A DNA stretch of 64,000 nt from Dechloromonas sp. Its GTDB lineage: Bacteria > Pseudomonadota > Gammaproteobacteria > Burkholderiales > Rhodocyclaceae. The notes beneath the pieces are model-generated. The model was given only the letters and a program-made list of their open reading frames with translations, had not been told where the DNA came from and ran no database searches. Below are positions 1 to 9,561 of the stretch, one piece after another. Location of the stretch: contig JAQUAX010000004.1 in NCBI GenBank assembly GCA_028687035.1, positions 62,001 to 126,000 of the forward strand, given 5' to 3'. The number at the start of each line of letters is the position of its first letter. Within the stretch, counting starts at the first letter, position 1. The position numbers were made by a program, and so were the translations under genes.

Positions 1-1
1 G

Positions 2-361
2 CACGACTGCCGCTGCCCGCCGGGCTGGCTGCTCGACGCCGCCGGCCTCGAGACCTATTGCACCGACGCCTGCCGGCGCCACGGGCTCAGCGTCGTCGGC
101 CGGCTGTTCCACGCCTTCACCGATGCCGCCGGCCGGCCGGCCGGCGTCACCGGCGCCGTCGTGCTCGCCGAATCTCACCTCGCGGTCCATACCTGGCCCG
201 AGCTCGGCAGCGTGACGCTCGACCTCTACGTCTGCAATTTCAGCGGCGACAACAGCGCGCGGGCGCAGGCGCTGTTCGCCGAAGTCGTCGCCCGCTTCGC
301 GCCGCAACGGCTGGAAAAACAAGAGGTGGCGCGCGGCCACCTCGGCATTGCAGCCGGCTGA
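2..361 (+). CDS. speD: S-adenosylmethionine decarboxylase proenzyme (5'-truncated)
   Basis: This is the C-terminal part of a pyruvoyl-dependent AdoMet decarboxylase; the frame is open from base 2 and its start lies left of the window. The enzyme makes decarboxylated AdoMet, the aminopropyl donor for spermidine. The diagnostic stretch LAESHLAVHTWPE holds the Glu-Ser bond at which this family self-cleaves, the Ser becoming the pyruvoyl group. The remaining about 119 residues suggest the short class of about 120-130 residues rather than the 264-residue E. coli type. Its TGA is immediately followed by the reversed stop codon of htpX, so the two convergent genes abut with no spacer. Confidence 0.88.
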   Translation, partial: HDCRCPPGWLLDAAGLETYCTDACRRHGLSVVGRLFHAFTDAAGRPAGVTGAVVLAESHLAVHTWPELGSVTLDLYVCNFSGDNSARAQALFAEVVARFAPQRLEKQEVARGHLGIAAG

Positions 362-1213
362 TCAGCCCCAGCCGCCCATCGCGCGCAGCCGCGCGATGCG
401 CTCGGCGGTCGGCGGGTGCGTCGAGAACAGGCCGCGCAGGCCGCCGCCGGACAGCGGATTCATGATCATCATCTGCGCCGTTTCCGGATGCGCCTCGGCC
501 GGCCCCATCGGGATGCGGCCTTCGGCGTACATCTGGATTTTCCCCAGCGCATCGGCCAGCGCGTTCGGATCGCCGCTGATCTCGGCGCCGCCGCGGTCCG
601 CCTCGAATTCGCGGGCCCGCGAGATGGCCATCTGGATCAGGCTGGCGGCCAGCGGCGCCAGCAGCGCGACCAGGATGCCGACCAGCGGATTGGCCGGGCG
701 CCCCGCCTCGTCGCGGCCGCCGAACAGCATCGCGAAATTGGCCAGCGCCGAGATGGCGCCGGCCATCGTCGCCGAAATAGTCGAGATCAGGATGTCGCGG
801 TGCGCGACGTGGGCCAGTTCGTGCGCCATCACGCCGCGGATTTCGCGCGCCGACAGCAGGCGCAGGATGCCGGTGGTCGCCGCGACCGCGGCGTGCTGCG
901 GGTTGCGGCCGGTCGCGAAGGCGTTCGGCTGGTCCTCGTCGATCAGGTAGACGCGCGGCATCGGCAGGCCGGCCCGCTGCGCCAGTTCGCGGACCATGCC
1001 GTAGAACTGCGGCGCGCTGGCTTCATCGACCTCCTGCGCGTTGTACATCTTCAACACCATCTGGTCGGAGAACCAGTACGAGAACAGGTTCATCGCGCCG
1101 CCGAAGAGCAGCGCCAGCAGCATGCCGGACTGGCCGCCGATGGCGGCGCCGACGATGCCGAACAGCGCGGTGATCGCGGCCATCAGCATGGCCGTCTTGA
1201 CCCAGTTGAACAT
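362..1213 (-). CDS. htpX: Membrane zinc metalloprotease HtpX (M48)
   Basis: A 283-residue inner-membrane protease that degrades misfolded membrane proteins alongside FtsH. Two hydrophobic segments occupy about residues 8-45. The zinc motif HELAH is at residues 131-135 and a downstream EFEADRGG supplies the third zinc ligand. Further hydrophobic stretches lie between these motifs. Length is close to the usual 280-295 residues. It lies 60 bp downstream of fmt on the same strand, so it may be transcribed with def and fmt. The C-terminal end abuts speD directly. Confidence 0.93.
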   Translation of the reverse strand: MFNWVKTAMLMAAITALFGIVGAAIGGQSGMLLALLFGGAMNLFSYWFSDQMVLKMYNAQEVDEASAPQFYGMVRELAQRAGLPMPRVYLIDEDQPNAFATGRNPQHAAVAATTGILRLLSAREIRGVMAHELAHVAHRDILISTISATMAGAISALANFAMLFGGRDEAGRPANPLVGILVALLAPLAASLIQMAISRAREFEADRGGAEISGDPNALADALGKIQMYAEGRIPMGPAEAHPETAQMMIMNPLSGGGLRGLFSTHPPTAERIARLRAMGGWG

Positions 1214-1273
1214 CGCGGACCTCCTCCGGATTCAGCGGAACACGCTGTTAACTAGGTGCGCCGCCGCGATATT

Positions 1274-2194
1274 TCAAGCGACGGTAAAACGCTGCCCCGG
1301 CTGCAGCGCGTTACCGGCCAGGAACTGCTGCACCGGCAGGCGCTTGCCGCCGGCCTTCTGCAACTCCTCGACGGCCAGCGCGCCCTCGCCGCAGGCGACG
1401 ACGATGCGCTTGCGGTCGACCGACAGGATGGTGCCGATTTCGCCGCGGCCTTCGACCGGCACGGCGCGCCACAGCTTGATGCTGACGCCGTCGAGCTGCG
1501 CCTGCGCGCCGGGCGCCGGGTTGAAGGCGCGGATGTGGCGGTCGAGCTCGGCAGCGGACTTCGTCCAGTCGATCGCCGCCTCGGCCTTGTCGATCTTGTG
1601 CGCGTAGGTGACGCCTTCGGCCGGCTGGGCCTCGGCCGGCAGCGGCAGGCGGCCGAGCGCCGCGACGATCAGCCGGCCGCCAAGCGCCGCCAGGCGGTCG
1701 TGCAGCGTCGCCGTGGTGTCCTCGGGCTGAATCGCGAAAGCCTCGCGCAGCAGCACCGGGCCGGTGTCGAGCCCGGCTTCCATCTGCATGATGCAGACGC
1801 CGGTCTCGGCGTCGCCGGCGAGCAGCGCGCGCTGGATCGGCGCGGCGCCGCGCCAGCGCGGCAGCAGCGACGCGTGGATATTCAGGCAGCCGAAACGCGG
1901 CTGGTCGAGCACCGCCTGCGGCAGGATCAGCCCGTAGGCGGCGACCACCATGGCGTCGGCGCCGGTCGCGGCGAGCTTCGCCTGCGCGTCGGCGTCCTTC
2001 AGCGTCAGCGGCTGGAAAACCTCGATGCCGTGCTCGAGCGCCAGCTTCTTGACCGGCGACGGCTGCAGCGCCATGCCGCGTCCGGCCGGCCGGTCCGGCT
2101 GGGTCAGCACCAGCGCGACCTCGTGGCCGGCGGCGAGGATGGCCGCCAGCGCCTGCGCCGCGAATTCCGGCGTACCCGCAAAAATCAGCTTCAT
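1274..2194 (-). CDS. fmt: Methionyl-tRNA formyltransferase
   Basis: A 306-residue enzyme that formylates initiator Met-tRNA using 10-formyltetrahydrofolate. The N-terminus [16 protein letters not shown] is characteristic, as is the substrate-binding stretch around [17 protein letters not shown]; the C-terminal domain binds tRNA. The ATG at 2194 is chosen because it begins this conserved N-terminus and forms an ATGA overlap with the def stop. An in-frame ATG 38 codons upstream lies inside def and would add an unrelated arginine-rich leader. The pairing with peptide deformylase links addition and removal of the formyl group in one operon. Confidence 0.96.
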   Translation of the reverse strand: MKLIFAGTPEFAAQALAAILAAGHEVALVLTQPDRPAGRGMALQPSPVKKLALEHGIEVFQPLTLKDADAQAKLAATGADAMVVAAYGLILPQAVLDQPRFGCLNIHASLLPRWRGAAPIQRALLAGDAETGVCIMQMEAGLDTGPVLLREAFAIQPEDTTATLHDRLAALGGRLIVAALGRLPLPAEAQPAEGVTYAHKIDKAEAAIDWTKSAAELDRHIRAFNPAPGAQAQLDGVSIKLWRAVPVEGRGEIGTILSVDRKRIVVACGEGALAVEELQKAGGKRLPVQQFLAGNALQPGQRFTVA

Positions 2195-2694
2195 GCGGTG
2201 ACCCGCGCCTGCTTGGCCAGCTTGTTGCGGATCCGGGTCTGCTTCAGCTGCGACAGGTGGTCGACGAAGACGTGGCCGTCGAGGTGGTCGATCTCGTGCT
2301 GGATGCACACCGCGAGCAATCCCTCGGCCTCGAGCACCTGTTCCTTGCCGTCGAGGTCGAGATAGCGGACGGTGACCCGCTCGGCCCGCTCGACCTTGTC
2401 GTAGATGCCGGGCACCGACAGGCAGCCCTCCTCGCCGAGCTGCGAACCGGCGCAGCGCTCGACGACCGGGTTGATGAAGACGCGCAGCTGGCTCTTGTCT
2501 TCCGAAGTGTCGATGACGACGAGCCGCTTATGGACATCGACCTGGGTCGCGGCCAGGCCGATGCCCGGCGCCTCGTACATGGTTTCGGCCATGTCGGCGG
2601 CCAGCCGGCGGATGCCCGCGTCAATTTTCAGGACCGGCGCGGCGACCTTTTTCAGGCGGGGATCCGGGTAACGCAGAATGGGTAGAAGAGCCAT
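2191..2694 (-). CDS. def: Peptide deformylase
   Basis: A 167-residue Fe/Zn hydrolase that removes the formyl group from nascent proteins. All three family motifs are present: [19 protein letters not shown] (Cys metal ligand) and QHEIDHLDG (two His ligands and the catalytic Glu). It is first in a def-fmt-(htpX) operon with an ATGA overlap to fmt, and it diverges from the LysM protein gene across a 139-bp intergenic region that must hold both promoters. That spacer is noticeably richer in A+T than the flanking genes, but I could not assign clear -35/-10 boxes. Confidence 0.96.
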   Translation of the reverse strand: MALLPILRYPDPRLKKVAAPVLKIDAGIRRLAADMAETMYEAPGIGLAATQVDVHKRLVVIDTSEDKSQLRVFINPVVERCAGSQLGEEGCLSVPGIYDKVERAERVTVRYLDLDGKEQVLEAEGLLAVCIQHEIDHLDGHVFVDHLSQLKQTRIRNKLAKQARVTA

Positions 2695-2833
2695 ATCGGG
2701 AGGGGAATGAAAGCTTGCCTGCTTAGGATATTACGTGCAGAATCTAAAGCACTTTTAGAACTATTGAACGCAAATCGCCGCTGTAAGACAGCATCGACAA
2801 AGCCGCGTTCCACCGGCACGTGAGGTTACGATT

Positions 2834-3859
2834 ATGGTTCGCATTATATCCGCGCTGATCCTGGCCGTAACGGCCGCCTGTGCCAACGCGGCCGAGCCCC
2901 TGACGCTCGTCGACAACCCGCCGGACCGCCACGTCGTCGTCAAGGGCGACACGCTGTGGGGCATCTCCGGCAAGTTCCTGAAGCAACCCTGGCGCTGGCC
3001 GGAAATCTGGCGCATGAACCGCGACCAGATCAAGAATCCTCACCTGATCTACCCGGGCGACGTCATCGTGCTCGACCTGTCCGGCGGCGACCCGCGCCTG
3101 AAGATCGCCCGCCCGGTCGGCGACGGCCGGCTGCAGCCGCAGGTCTACAGCCAGCCGGTCCAGCAGGTGGTCCCGAGCATCCCGCCCAACGTCATCGAGC
3201 CCTTCACGTCGCAACCGCTGATCGTCGAGGACAAGCAGCTGGACGCGGCGATCCGCATCGTCGCGATGCCGGAAGACCGCATGCTGATCGGCAGCGGCGA
3301 CAATTTCTACGTGACCGGCATCCCGGACGCCAGCGTCGAGCAGTGGCAGGTGTTCCGCCCGGGCAAGCCGCTGAAGGACCCGGCCACCGGCGAAACCATC
3401 GCCCACGAGGCCTTCTTCCTGGGCAACGCCCGCCTGGTCAAGCCGGGCGAGCCGGCGACGCTGCGCGTCACGCACGCCAAGGAAGAAATGAACCGCGGCG
3501 ACTACCTGATGCCGGCCCCGGCGCCGCAGATCATCGCCTACGCGCCGCACCGTCCGGACAGTGAAATCACCGCCCGCGTCGTGTCGATCTACGGCGGCCT
3601 CAACGAGGGCGGCGCCGCATCGGTCGTCGCGCTGAACCGCGGCAAGGAAGACGGGCTGGAAATCGGCCACGTGCTGGCGCTGTTCCGCAACGCCGTGTCG
3701 CAGGGCTTCGACGACGACGGCCGCCGCGTGACGACGGCCCTGCCCGAAGAACGCTACGCGCTGGTCTTCGTGTTCCGCGTGTTCAACAAGATCGCCTATG
3801 CGCTGGTCGTCGAATCGTCGCGCTCGGTGATCGTCGGGGACGCTGCACGCAACCCGTGA
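2834..3859 (+). CDS. LysM-domain secreted peptidoglycan-binding protein
   Basis: A 341-residue envelope protein. It begins with a probable signal peptide ending at ANA-AE (about residue 20) and carries one LysM repeat at about residues 36-83, beginning VVKGDTLWGIS. The following about 250 residues form the conserved C-terminal part of this betaproteobacterial family and have no enzymatic motif I recognise. The start is supported by GAGG at 2822-2825, eight bases before the ATG. Its stop overlaps the GTG start of dprA (GTGA), so the two are translationally coupled. This LysM-dprA arrangement opposite def-fmt is common in betaproteobacteria. The function is likely cell-wall binding; details are unknown. 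Confidence 0.85.
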   Translation: MVRIISALILAVTAACANAAEPLTLVDNPPDRHVVVKGDTLWGISGKFLKQPWRWPEIWRMNRDQIKNPHLIYPGDVIVLDLSGGDPRLKIARPVGDGRLQPQVYSQPVQQVVPSIPPNVIEPFTSQPLIVEDKQLDAAIRIVAMPEDRMLIGSGDNFYVTGIPDASVEQWQVFRPGKPLKDPATGETIAHEAFFLGNARLVKPGEPATLRVTHAKEEMNRGDYLMPAPAPQIIAYAPHRPDSEITARVVSIYGGLNEGGAASVVALNRGKEDGLEIGHVLALFRNAVSQGFDDDGRRVTTALPEERYALVFVFRVFNKIAYALVVESSRSVIVGDAARNP

Positions 3860-4926
3860 GCGACGACCTGGCCGCCTGGCTGCGGCTGACCCTGGTTCCC
3901 GGCATCGGCGGCGAGACGCAAAGAAAGCTTCTCGCCGCTTTCGGTTTACCGTCGGCGATCTTCGCGGCCGGCCGGCTGGCCGTACGTTCGGTGGCCGGCG
4001 ACCGGGCCGACGCGCTGTTCGATTTCGCCGCCGGCGAGGCCGTCGACCGCGGACTGGCCTGGGCAGCCGAAGACTCGCACCACATCGTCACGCTGGCCGA
4101 CCCGGACTACCCGCCCGCACTGCTCGGCATCGCCGATCCGCCGGTACTGCTCTACGTACGCGGCGATCCGGCGCTGCTTTCCAGGCCGTCGCTGGCCATC
4201 GTCGGCAGCCGCAACGCGACGCCGCAGGGCCGGCGCACCGCCGCCGATTTCGCCCGGACGCTGGCCGAGGCCGGACTGGCCATCGTCAGCGGGCTGGCCC
4301 TCGGCATCGACGCCGCGGCCCATCGCGGCGCACTCGACGCCGGCGGCGCGACGATCGCCGTCATCGGCACCGGCGCCGACCGTCTCTACCCGGCGCGCAA
4401 CCGCGATCTGGCGCTGGAAATCGCCGGGCACGGCGCCATCGTGTCCGAATTCCCGCTCGGCACACCGGCCGTCGCCCACAATTTCCCGCGCCGCAACCGC
4501 ATCATTTCCGGACTGGCGCGCGGCGTGCTGGTCGTCGAGGCGGCGCCGGAAAGCGGCTCGCTGATCACCGCCCGGCTGGCCGGCGAACAGGGGCGCGAGG
4601 TGTTCGCGATCCCGGGATCGATCCACTCGCCGCTGGCGCGCGGCTGCCACCGGCTGATCCGCGACGGCGCCAAGCTGGTCGAAACGGCCCGCGACGTGCT
4701 GGAGGAACTCGGCCAGGCGGCGCCGGCGGCCCACCCCGTCGCCGCTGCGGCCACGCCGTCCGAGCCGCCGCTGCTCGCAGCGCTCGGCCACGCCCCCTGC
4801 AGCTTCGACGAGCTGGTCGAACGCACCGGCATGGCCCCGGAAAACCTGCTCGCCGCGCTGCTCGAACTCGAACTGGCGGGACGCCTCGCCCTCCTGCCCG
4901 GCAACCGCTACCAGCGGCTCGACTGA
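3856..4926 (+). CDS. dprA: DNA-processing protein DprA
   Basis: A 356-residue protein that loads RecA on incoming single-stranded DNA during natural transformation. The Rossmann-like core contains LAIVGSRNATPQG, SGLALGIDAAAHRGAL and GTGADRLYPARN, typical of DprA/Smf. A C-terminal winged-helix domain covers about the last 65 residues. The start is a GTG that overlaps the stop of the LysM gene. In many betaproteobacteria smg follows dprA before the topoisomerase gene; here topB starts 77 bp later and smg is absent. Confidence 0.95.
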   Translation: MSDDLAAWLRLTLVPGIGGETQRKLLAAFGLPSAIFAAGRLAVRSVAGDRADALFDFAAGEAVDRGLAWAAEDSHHIVTLADPDYPPALLGIADPPVLLYVRGDPALLSRPSLAIVGSRNATPQGRRTAADFARTLAEAGLAIVSGLALGIDAAAHRGALDAGGATIAVIGTGADRLYPARNRDLALEIAGHGAIVSEFPLGTPAVAHNFPRRNRIISGLARGVLVVEAAPESGSLITARLAGEQGREVFAIPGSIHSPLARGCHRLIRDGAKLVETARDVLEELGQAAPAAHPVAAAATPSEPPLLAALGHAPCSFDELVERTGMAPENLLAALLELELAGRLALLPGNRYQRLD

Positions 4927-5003
4927 ACGGCCGGCCGACAAGCACGGCTTGCAAGCCGCTCACCCGGCACTTATCATCCCCCGGCACCCTACAGGCCAAA
5001 TAC

Positions 5004-7529
5004 ATGACCAAGAAGCTGATCATTGCCGAAAAACCCTCCGTCGCCGCCGACATCGCGAAGGCGCTGGGCGGTTTTACCAAGCACGACGACTATTTCGAGA
5101 GCGAGCATTTCGTTCTGTCGTCGGCCGTCGGCCACCTGCTCGAACTGGCCTGTCCGGAGGAATTCGAGATCAAGCGCGGCAAATGGTCCTTCGCCCACCT
5201 GCCGGTGATCCCGCCGCATTTCGCGCTGTCCCCGATCGAAAAGACCCAGGCCCGCCTGAAGGTGCTGACCAAGCTGATCAAGCGCAAGGACGTTTCCGGC
5301 CTGGTGAACGCCTGCGACGCGGGGCGCGAGGGTGAGCTGATCTTCAATTACATCGCGCAGCACACCAAGTCCGGCAAGCCGGTGCAGCGCCTGTGGCTGC
5401 AGTCGATGACGCCGCAGGCGATCCGCGACGGCTTCTCGCGCCTGCGCAGCGGCCACGAGATGCAGGGCCTGGCCGACGCCGCCGTCTGCCGCTCGGAATC
5501 CGACTGGCTGGTCGGCATCAACGGCACGCGGGCGATGACCGCGTTCAACTCGAAGACCGGCGGCTTCCACCTGACCACGGTCGGCCGCGTGCAGACGCCG
5601 ACGCTGGCCATCGTCGTCGAACGCGAAAAGAAGATCCGCGACTTCAAGCCGCGCGACTACTGGGAAGTCGAGGCCGAATTCGCCGCCCGCGCCGGCAACT
5701 ACGCCGGCAAGTGGTTCGACGAGGCGTTCAAGGGCAAGCAGGACGACGAGCACGCCCGTGCCGACCGCCTGTGGGAAGAACAACGTGCCGAGGCGATCAA
5801 GGCCGCCACGTCGGGCAAGCCGGGCATCGTCACCGAGGAGGCCAAACCGGAAACCCGGATGTCGCCGCTGCTCTTCGACCTGACCAGCCTGCAGCGCGAG
5901 GCCAACGCCCGCTTCGGCTTCTCGGCCAAGACGACGCTCGGCCTGGCCCAGGCGCTGTACGAAAAGCACAAGGTGCTGACCTACCCGCGGACCGATTCGC
6001 GCTGCCTGCCCGAGGACTATCTCGGCACGGTCAAGGCGACGCTCAGCATGCTGACCGGCGAAGGCGCCGGCAAGGGCCACGACGAGGTGCTGCTCGCCCG
6101 CTACGCACCGTTCGCGCACCAGATCCTGGCCCGCAACTGGCTGATTCCGAACAAGCGCATCTTCAACAACGCGAAGATCAGCGACCACTTCGCGATCATC
6201 CCGACGACGCAGGCGCCCAAGCACCTCAACGAAGCCGAGCAGAAGCTGTACGACTTCGTCGTCAAGCGCTTCCTGTCGGTCTTCTTCCCGGCCGCCGAAT
6301 ACCTGGTGACGACGCGGATCACGCGCGTCGAGGGCCACCCGTTCAAGACCGAGGGCAAGGTGCTGGTCAATCCGGGCTGGCTGGCCGTGCATGGCAAGGA
6401 AGGCCAGTCGGGCGACGAGGGCAACCTGGTCGCGGTCGACAAGGACGAAAAGGTCAAAACCGAGGAAGTCACGGTCAAGGCCAGCGAAACCAAGCCGCCG
6501 CCGCGCTACTCGGAAGCCACGCTGCTGTCGGCGATGGAAGGCGCCGGCAAGATGGTCGACGACGAGGAACTGAAGGCGGCGATGGCCGGCCGCGGCCTCG
6601 GCACGCCGGCGACGCGCGCCCAGATCATCGAAAACCTGATCGGCGAGCAGTACATGCTGCGCGAAGGCCGCGAACTGATCCCGACCGCCAAGGCCTTCTC
6701 GCTGATGACGCTGCTGAACGGCCTCGGCATCAACGAACTGACCCAGCCGGAACTGACCGGCGACTGGGAATGGAAGCTCGGCCGCATCGAGAAGGGCGAA
6801 TTCACGCGCGACGAATTCATGCGCGAGATCGCCGAGATGACGCGCCACATGGTCGAGCGCGCCAAGAGCTACGAAGCCGACACCATTCCGGGCGATTTCG
6901 GCGTGTTGACCGCGCCCTGCCCGAAATGCGGCGGCCAGATCCGCGAGACCTACAAGAAGTTCCAGTGCGGGAGCTGCGACTACGCGCTGTGGAAAATCGT
7001 CGCCGGCCGCCAGTACGAACCGGCCGAGATCGAGACGCTGCTGACCGAGAAGCACGTCGGCCCGCTGACCGGCTTCCGCAACAAGATGGGCCGCAGCTTC
7101 GCCGCGGCGATCAGGCTCAACGACGACTTCCTGCCGGAATTCGACTTCGGCCAGGACCGGGCCGGCGACGACGCCGATGCCGAACCGGTCGATTTCTCCG
7201 GCCAGGACAGCCTGGGCAAGTGCCCGAAGTGCAGCGCCGGCGTCTACGACCACGGCACGTCCTACGTCTGCGAAAAGTCGGTCGGCCCCGGCAAGACCTG
7301 CGACTTCCGCTCCGGCAAGATCATCCTGCAGCAGCCGGTCGACCCCGCGCAGATGCGGAAAATGCTGGAAACCGGCAAGACCGAACTGCTCAAGGAATTC
7401 GTGTCGAACCGCACCAAGCGCAAGTTCTCGGCCTACCTGGTCGTCCAGGACGGCAAGGTCGGCTTCGAGTTCGAGAAAAAGGCGCCGGCCAAGAAGCCGG
7501 CCGCGAAGAAGAAGGCCGCCGAGGCCTGA
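5004..7529 (+). CDS. topB: DNA topoisomerase III (type IA)
   Basis: An 841-residue type IA topoisomerase that passes single strands to resolve precatenanes and recombination intermediates. The Toprim domain starts at KLIIAEKPSVAADIA; the catalytic tyrosine is Tyr327 in TYPRTDS. The C-terminal region has two Cys clusters, one starting CPKCGG with a later CGSC, the other starting CPKCSAG, and ends in a Lys/Ala-rich tail. The protein is longer than E. coli TopB (653 residues) because of these C-terminal zinc modules. It is convergent with the next gene, only 10 bases separating the stops. Confidence 0.94.
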   Translation: MTKKLIIAEKPSVAADIAKALGGFTKHDDYFESEHFVLSSAVGHLLELACPEEFEIKRGKWSFAHLPVIPPHFALSPIEKTQARLKVLTKLIKRKDVSGLVNACDAGREGELIFNYIAQHTKSGKPVQRLWLQSMTPQAIRDGFSRLRSGHEMQGLADAAVCRSESDWLVGINGTRAMTAFNSKTGGFHLTTVGRVQTPTLAIVVEREKKIRDFKPRDYWEVEAEFAARAGNYAGKWFDEAFKGKQDDEHARADRLWEEQRAEAIKAATSGKPGIVTEEAKPETRMSPLLFDLTSLQREANARFGFSAKTTLGLAQALYEKHKVLTYPRTDSRCLPEDYLGTVKATLSMLTGEGAGKGHDEVLLARYAPFAHQILARNWLIPNKRIFNNAKISDHFAIIPTTQAPKHLNEAEQKLYDFVVKRFLSVFFPAAEYLVTTRITRVEGHPFKTEGKVLVNPGWLAVHGKEGQSGDEGNLVAVDKDEKVKTEEVTVKASETKPPPRYSEATLLSAMEGAGKMVDDEELKAAMAGRGLGTPATRAQIIENLIGEQYMLREGRELIPTAKAFSLMTLLNGLGINELTQPELTGDWEWKLGRIEKGEFTRDEFMREIAEMTRHMVERAKSYEADTIPGDFGVLTAPCPKCGGQIRETYKKFQCGSCDYALWKIVAGRQYEPAEIETLLTEKHVGPLTGFRNKMGRSFAAAIRLNDDFLPEFDFGQDRAGDDADAEPVDFSGQDSLGKCPKCSAGVYDHGTSYVCEKSVGPGKTCDFRSGKIILQQPVDPAQMRKMLETGKTELLKEFVSNRTKRKFSAYLVVQDGKVGFEFEKKAPAKKPAAKKKAAEA

Positions 7530-7539
7530 TCCCGCAGTC

Positions 7540-8634
7540 TCAGGCCGGCGGCGCCGCGAGCGCCGCCAGTTCGCGTTCGGCCAGCCGGCGCAGCTGCGGA
7601 TCGGCAAACCAGTGGGCGCTGGCCACCGCCTCGTCCGCGTAGCCCCGCTGCGGCTTGTACGCGGCGGTCAGCCCGGCATCGACGTATTTCAGGCCGTTTT
7701 CGAGCGCGAACTCGATCGGCCGGTGGCAATTCAGCTCGAAGCACAGCCCGGGACGTTCATCGAAGGCACTCCAGGTGCGCAGCACCAGCGCGTCGCCGGC
7801 GACGATCCAGAAGGCTCCCGCGATGTAGCGGCCGCCGTCGAAGGCGGCGAGCAGGCGAACCGCCTGCGGCATTTCCTCGACCAGGCAGCGCAAGGTCTCC
7901 GGCGGCAGCCACGGCCGGTTGCCGAAGCGCAGGCAGACCCGCTGGTGGCCGGCGTAATAGGCGTCGAGCAGGCGCTGGGAAATCCTGTCGCCGGGAATCA
8001 GCCGGATATCCAGGCCGAGTTCGACGAACAGGCGCCGCTCGCGCCGGATCGTGTAGCGCTTGCGGTGCGGCAGCGTGCCCAGCCAGGCCGCGAAATCCGC
8101 GCAGCCCGGGTTGCGCCAGAAGGCATGCAGCTCGTGGCTGAGCAGCCAGCCGTCCCCGCCGAGCTGTGCGGCGAGCTCCGCATCGATGTGCATCAGGTTC
8201 ATGCCGGGGCGCCCGTAGCGCTGCACGGCCAGGCGTTTCAATCCCTGAATCAGCAGCACGCGCAGGGTCTCGCGCGGCGCGCCCGGCCGCACCAGCAGCT
8301 TCGGGCCGCGCACCGCGTACAGCGGCAGGCCGACCTGGAATTTGGGCCACGCGAAGCAGCCCTCGGCGATTCCCGCCTTCAGCCAGCGATGTTCCGGCCC
8401 GTACTCGGCGAGGGTGCCCGCGCGCAGCATCGCCGGCGCGCCGGCGAGCAGCGCGCCCTGCGCATCGCGAACCTGGACGTACTGCGGCTGGATGCGGCGT
8501 CCGGGGCCGACCGCGCCGCTGCGCTCGAGCGCCCGGAAAAAGGCATGACTGACCAGCGCGTCGCCGCCGGCGCAGGCGTCCCACCCGGCCGCATCGATTT
8601 CATCGATCGACCCGGCGATGGCCAGCTGCAGCAT
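7540..8634 (-). CDS. FemAB/GNAT-like acyltransferase (DUF482 family)
   Basis: A 364-residue protein of the DUF482 (PF04339, FemAB-like) family, annotated elsewhere as GNAT or peptidoglycan-biosynthesis-like. Supporting stretches are FFRALERSGAVG near the N-terminus, the conserved FPKFQVG-type segment (here CFAWPKFQVGLP) and C-terminal ELNCHRPIEFALENGLKYVDAG. The acceptor substrate is not known. It lies 12 bp downstream of oxyR on the same strand and may be cotranscribed with it. Its stop codon is part of a short inverted repeat shared with the topB stop. Confidence 0.75.
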   Translation of the reverse strand: MLQLAIAGSIDEIDAAGWDACAGGDALVSHAFFRALERSGAVGPGRRIQPQYVQVRDAQGALLAGAPAMLRAGTLAEYGPEHRWLKAGIAEGCFAWPKFQVGLPLYAVRGPKLLVRPGAPRETLRVLLIQGLKRLAVQRYGRPGMNLMHIDAELAAQLGGDGWLLSHELHAFWRNPGCADFAAWLGTLPHRKRYTIRRERRLFVELGLDIRLIPGDRISQRLLDAYYAGHQRVCLRFGNRPWLPPETLRCLVEEMPQAVRLLAAFDGGRYIAGAFWIVAGDALVLRTWSAFDERPGLCFELNCHRPIEFALENGLKYVDAGLTAAYKPQRGYADEAVASAHWFADPQLRRLAERELAALAAPPA

Positions 8635-8646
8635 CGCCGGTCGGAA

Positions 8647-9561
8647 TCAGCGCAGCGGCGCCGTGCCGGGCAGCCGGCAGGAGAGCAGCGCGGCGCGTAC
8701 CGCGTCGATCGCCTGCGGCCGCGGGAAGGTCACCCGCCAGACCAGGCCGACCGTACGCGACGGCGACTTGCCGGCAAAGGGCAGCACCTTGACCATCGGT
8801 TCCTTGTCGATCAGCGGATCGGCCGCGGTGCTCGGCATCACGGCGACGCCGGCGCCGCTCGCCACCATGTAGCGGATGGTTTCCAGCGAACTGCCTTCCA
8901 GCGAATGGTCGAGCGCCTCCGGCGCCGACAGCCGCGGGCAGGATTCCAGCACCTGGTCGCGGAAGCAGTTGCCGTGGCCGAGCAGCAGCAGGTTCTGGCC
9001 GTCCAGCTCGTCGGCGCCGACGGCGTCGCGCGCGCTCCACGGATGGGCGGCCGGCACGACGACGCGGAAGGCCTCGTCGTAGACCGGCTGGGCGACCAGG
9101 CCGGGTTCGGCGAACGGCAGCGCGATGACGATGACGTCGAGTTCGCCGGATTTCAGCGCCGGAATCAGGTTGCCGGTGAAATCTTCCTTCAGGAACAGCG
9201 GCATGTTCGGCGCCTGCCGGCTGAGCGCGGGAATCAGCTGCGGCAGCAGGTAGGGCGCGATGGTGTAGATGATGCCGACGCGCAGCTGGCCGCTCAGCGG
9301 GTCGCCGGTCGCCTCGGCGATTTCGTCGAGCTTGACCGCTTCCTCGAGCACGCGCTTGGCCTGGGCGACGATGCGCTCGCCGAGCGCCGTGATGCGCACC
9401 TCGCTGGCGGTGCGCTCGAACAGCGCGGCGCCGATCTGGCCCTCGACCTTCTTCAGCGCGACCGACAGCGTCGGCTGGCTGACGTGGCAGGCCTCGGCGG
9501 CCTTGCCGAAATGGCGCTCGCGGGCCAGCGCCACGATGTAGCGCATCTCGGTCAGCGTCAT
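8647..9561 (-). CDS. oxyR: Hydrogen peroxide sensor regulator OxyR (LysR family)
   Basis: A 304-residue LysR-type regulator. The N-terminal winged helix contains AEACHVSQPTLSVALKKVE. The redox pair falls at Cys199 and Cys208 in GNCFRDQVLESC, the same numbering as the E. coli OxyR cysteines that form the peroxide-induced disulfide, so the name is well supported. The ATG overlaps the stop of rsuA (ATGA), indicating translational coupling to a pseudouridine synthase gene rather than an isolated, autoregulated promoter. No catalase or peroxiredoxin gene is adjacent, so regulation of targets must act in trans. Confidence 0.94.
   Translation of the reverse strand: MTLTEMRYIVALARERHFGKAAEACHVSQPTLSVALKKVEGQIGAALFERTASEVRITALGERIVAQAKRVLEEAVKLDEIAEATGDPLSGQLRVGIIYTIAPYLLPQLIPALSRQAPNMPLFLKEDFTGNLIPALKSGELDVIVIALPFAEPGLVAQPVYDEAFRVVVPAAHPWSARDAVGADELDGQNLLLLGHGNCFRDQVLESCPRLSAPEALDHSLEGSSLETIRYMVASGAGVAVMPSTAADPLIDKEPMVKVLPFAGKSPSRTVGLVWRVTFPRPQAIDAVRAALLSCRLPGTAPLR

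Noticed and set aside
2195..2308. Longer fmt start inside def
   Set aside because: The added 38 residues are an Arg/Pro-rich shadow of def; the conserved formyltransferase N-terminus begins at 2194 with an ATGA overlap.
2817..2822. CACGTG in the def/LysM promoter region as a parS or E-box-like operator
   Set aside because: The flanks (CGGCACGTGAGG) do not match the parS arms; the same holds for CACGTG occurrences near 9904, 23476, 56966 and 62871.
4989..7607. Long open frame (872 codons) antisense to topB
   Set aside because: Composition is Arg/Asp/Leu-rich low-complexity typical of the reverse of a GC-rich gene; topB is an unmistakable family on the other strand.
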